Source of the DNA: Kitasatospora herbaricolor | GTDB lineage: Bacteria; Actinomycetota; Actinomycetes; Streptomycetales; Streptomycetaceae | Reading direction: 5' to 3' | Length of the DNA: 64,000 nucleotides | Assembly: GCF_030813695.1 (NCBI RefSeq) | Contig: NZ_JAUSVA010000002.1 | Span: 2,976,001-3,040,000 of the forward strand | Shown here: piece by piece, positions 61,519 through 64,000 of the stretch | Layout: each line of letters starts with the position of its first letter | Numbering within the stretch: the stretch's first letter is position 1 | Made by a program: the position numbers and the translations under genes | The notes under the pieces: generated by a model | What the model was told of the DNA's origin: nothing | Database searches by the model: none | What the model saw: the letters and a program-made list of their open reading frames with translations, nothing else

Positions 61519-62904
61519 ATGACGGTGCACCAGGAGAGCAGGACCCGCTCATCGGTGGGACAGGACGCCCGGGCGCTGCGGGCCGAACTCGACGAACTGC
61601 TGCGCGCCCGCCAGTACGCCACCCAGCGCGAACGCCGGCTCGGCGAAGCCGTCCGCGCGGTCAGCCTGCCCGGTCGTGACCACGGCTACGCCCAGCCCCA
61701 GCAGCAGCCCGACCCCGAACTGCTGCGCCAGCTCGACCACGCCCGGCAACTGCGCGAGTCCCTCGGCGCCCGCTGCCTGGAACTCAGCGAGCACCTGCTC
61801 ACCGTCGAGGACCGGCTCCGGCGCCAGGACGAGGCGGCCGTACCGGCGCAGGCCGCCGCCCCCGAGCCCGCGCCGGCCCCGGCGCCCGAGCCCCGGCGCA
61901 AGCGACCGACCGGGGCGCGCTTCGGCGGCGCGTACGAGCAGGAGCCCGCCGCACCGCCCGCGCCGGCACCCCCGGCCGACACCCCGCCGACGGCCGCCGC
62001 ACCGCGGGCCACGGGCGCCCGCTTCGGCGGCGGACGGGCCGCCCGGCAGACCGACCCGGACGACGCCGCCGCGGGCGGTCCGGCACCGGCCGAGGCCCGG
62101 ACCGACGATGCCGGGCCGGCCGACCTCCACGCCCCGCCTGCCCCGGCCCCGCAGCCCCGCACCCCCGCCGAACTGGCCGGCCTCGCCGAACGGATCGCCG
62201 GCCTGCACCGGCGCGGCTCCGCCCAGGAGTCGGCCGCCCTGGTCGCCCAGGCCGCCGTCACCCTCGCCCCCGCCGACGTCGCCCGGCTCACCGCGCTGCT
62301 CCGCTCCGGCGGCCCGGCCGGCGCCGCCGCCTACCTCGCCCGGGCCGTCGCCCACGGGGCGCCGGGCCACGCCGCCGGGACCCTCGCCGAACTGCGCCGG
62401 GCGGCCCTGGTCAGCGAGGCGGCCGAGCTGTTCCACGCCCTCTGGGGCTACCCGGCCGCCGTCCTGCCCGAGCTGCTGGCCGCACTGGAACGCTCCGGCC
62501 AGGACGCGGACGGGCAGACCCTGCTCTGGGAATGGGGCTCCGCGCCGCCCGCCGACCTGGCCGCCCTGGCCGAGCGGCTGCACGCGGCCGGCCGGCCCGG
62601 CGACACCCGGACCCTGCTGCGCCAGGCCGCCGCCCGGCCCGGCCCGGAGATCTCCGCCTTGGCCGCCGCCCTGACCGAGCCGCTGGCCGGCGCCCTGCTG
62701 CGGGAGCTGGTGGCGTTGCGGCAGCCCGCCGAACTGGCGCAGGTCGGCGTGGCGCTGGCCGGCGACCCCGGCCGGTACGGCACGCTGCTGACCGCCGTCG
62801 CCGAGGGCGACCCGGGCCGCCGGCGAGCGGCCGAGGCGGCCCTGCGCGCGGCCGGCCTGGCGACCGAGCCGCCGGCGCCCCGCTCCCGCCGCTCCCGCCG
62901 CTGA
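61519..62904 (+). CDS. hypothetical protein: coiled-coil N-terminus, disordered middle, helical repeat C-terminus
   Basis: A 461-aa soluble protein without a known family. Residues 15-110 are helical and coiled-coil-like (DARALRAELDELLRARQYATQRERRLGEAV; LLRQLDHARQLRESLGARCLELSEHLLTVEDRLRR). Residues 110-220 are Ala/Pro-rich and contain a duplicated ATGARFGG-type motif (PTGARFGGAY and ATGARFGGGR). The last 240 residues are repeated amphipathic helices (LAALAERLHAAGRPGDTRTLLRQAAARPGPEISALAAAL), resembling a HEAT/TPR-like solenoid. ATG 61519 has GGAGAGG upstream. The rightward operon ends at the terminator at 62939. Confidence 0.8.
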   Translation: MTVHQESRTRSSVGQDARALRAELDELLRARQYATQRERRLGEAVRAVSLPGRDHGYAQPQQQPDPELLRQLDHARQLRESLGARCLELSEHLLTVEDRLRRQDEAAVPAQAAAPEPAPAPAPEPRRKRPTGARFGGAYEQEPAAPPAPAPPADTPPTAAAPRATGARFGGGRAARQTDPDDAAAGGPAPAEARTDDAGPADLHAPPAPAPQPRTPAELAGLAERIAGLHRRGSAQESAALVAQAAVTLAPADVARLTALLRSGGPAGAAAYLARAVAHGAPGHAAGTLAELRRAALVSEAAELFHALWGYPAAVLPELLAALERSGQDADGQTLLWEWGSAPPADLAALAERLHAAGRPGDTRTLLRQAAARPGPEISALAAALTEPLAGALLRELVALRQPAELAQVGVALAGDPGRYGTLLTAVAEGDPGRRRAAEAALRAAGLATEPPAPRSRRSRR

Positions 62905-62938
62905 CCGGCGCCCCGCGGGCGGGTCCAGGACATACGAA

Positions 62939-62971
62939 GGCCCCCGTACGCCGCGATGGCGTACGGGGGCC
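62939..62971. terminator. bidirectional terminator before glyS
   Basis: GGCCCCCGTACGCC (62939-62952) pairs perfectly with 62958-62971 around GCGAT. It lies between the rightward hypothetical gene and the leftward glyS, 12 bp from the glyS stop. Confidence 0.88.
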
Positions 62972-62982
62972 GAAGCGTGCTG

Positions 62983-64000
<1,018 letters not shown>

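Overview
The window is chromosomal DNA of very high G+C with an extreme third-codon G/C bias. Gene order and content match a Streptomyces or Kitasatospora chromosome. The markers are the fabD-fabH-acpP-fabF cluster behind a FasR-type regulator, dnaG beside an HrdA-type sigma factor, and the nasA/nirBD, ppdK, dus and glyS genes. I see no insertion sequence, integrase, CRISPR array or rRNA. Most of the window is core chromosome with many two-gene units: a regulator diverging from a transporter or oxidoreductase.

Layout. 0-4.1 kb: type II fatty acid synthase operon. 4.1-13.1 kb: DUF3145, two NADPH oxidoreductases each diverging from a MarR or TetR regulator, an LCP cell-wall ligase, a PLP desulfhydrase/deaminase-type enzyme, a cysteine-hydrolase-fold protein lacking its Cys, and a lipoprotein with an M15-like metal site. 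13.5-16.5 kb: one CAU tRNA, tandem trypsin-like exoproteins, two tRNA-Asn genes and a YtxH-like protein. 16.7-21.2 kb: xylulokinase-like kinase, glutamate decarboxylase, an XRE/DUF2690 membrane protein and an unrecognised 57-codon ORF. 21.2-26 kb: hrdA, dnaG, dgt. 26-36.2 kb: nitrate/nitrite assimilation (siroheme chelatase, nasA, flavoprotein, nirB, nirD), split by a TetR/MFS/SnoaL cassette. 36.4-43 kb: secreted SGNH esterase, DUF1062, PAC2, GNAT, ADP-ribosylglycohydrolase and RNase Sa-type genes. 43-50.6 kb: ppdK, dus, DUF4097 and a two-component system. 50.7-55.7 kb: accessory-looking region of small coupled genes, a lower-G+C XRE/TPR-YdcF pair and gene relics. 55.7-64 kb: hydrolase, XRE regulator with a divergent drug exporter, NADAR protein, two lineage-specific proteins and glyS (cut by the window edge).

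How genes work together. The nitrate genes form one pathway. NasA reduces nitrate, the flavoprotein next to nirB probably supplies its electrons, NirBD reduces nitrite to ammonium, and the chelatase diverging from nasA makes the siroheme that NirB needs. A GlnR-type box precedes the flavoprotein-nirB-nirD operon, and a weaker candidate lies between the chelatase and nasA. Several regulator/target pairs have visible palindromic operators at 6.2, 9.7, 31.15 and 57.5 kb. A perfect 17-bp-arm palindrome touches the start codon of the ADP-ribosylglycohydrolase.

Cautions. Three genes are split by single-base frameshifts (about 8.76, 41.89 and 49.84 kb). The last is in a G7 run, so sequencing error is as likely as decay. 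The most open items are the 57-codon ORF at 21.03 kb, the four overlapping small genes at 51.6-52.9 kb and the relic-rich stretch at 54.9-55.7 kb.
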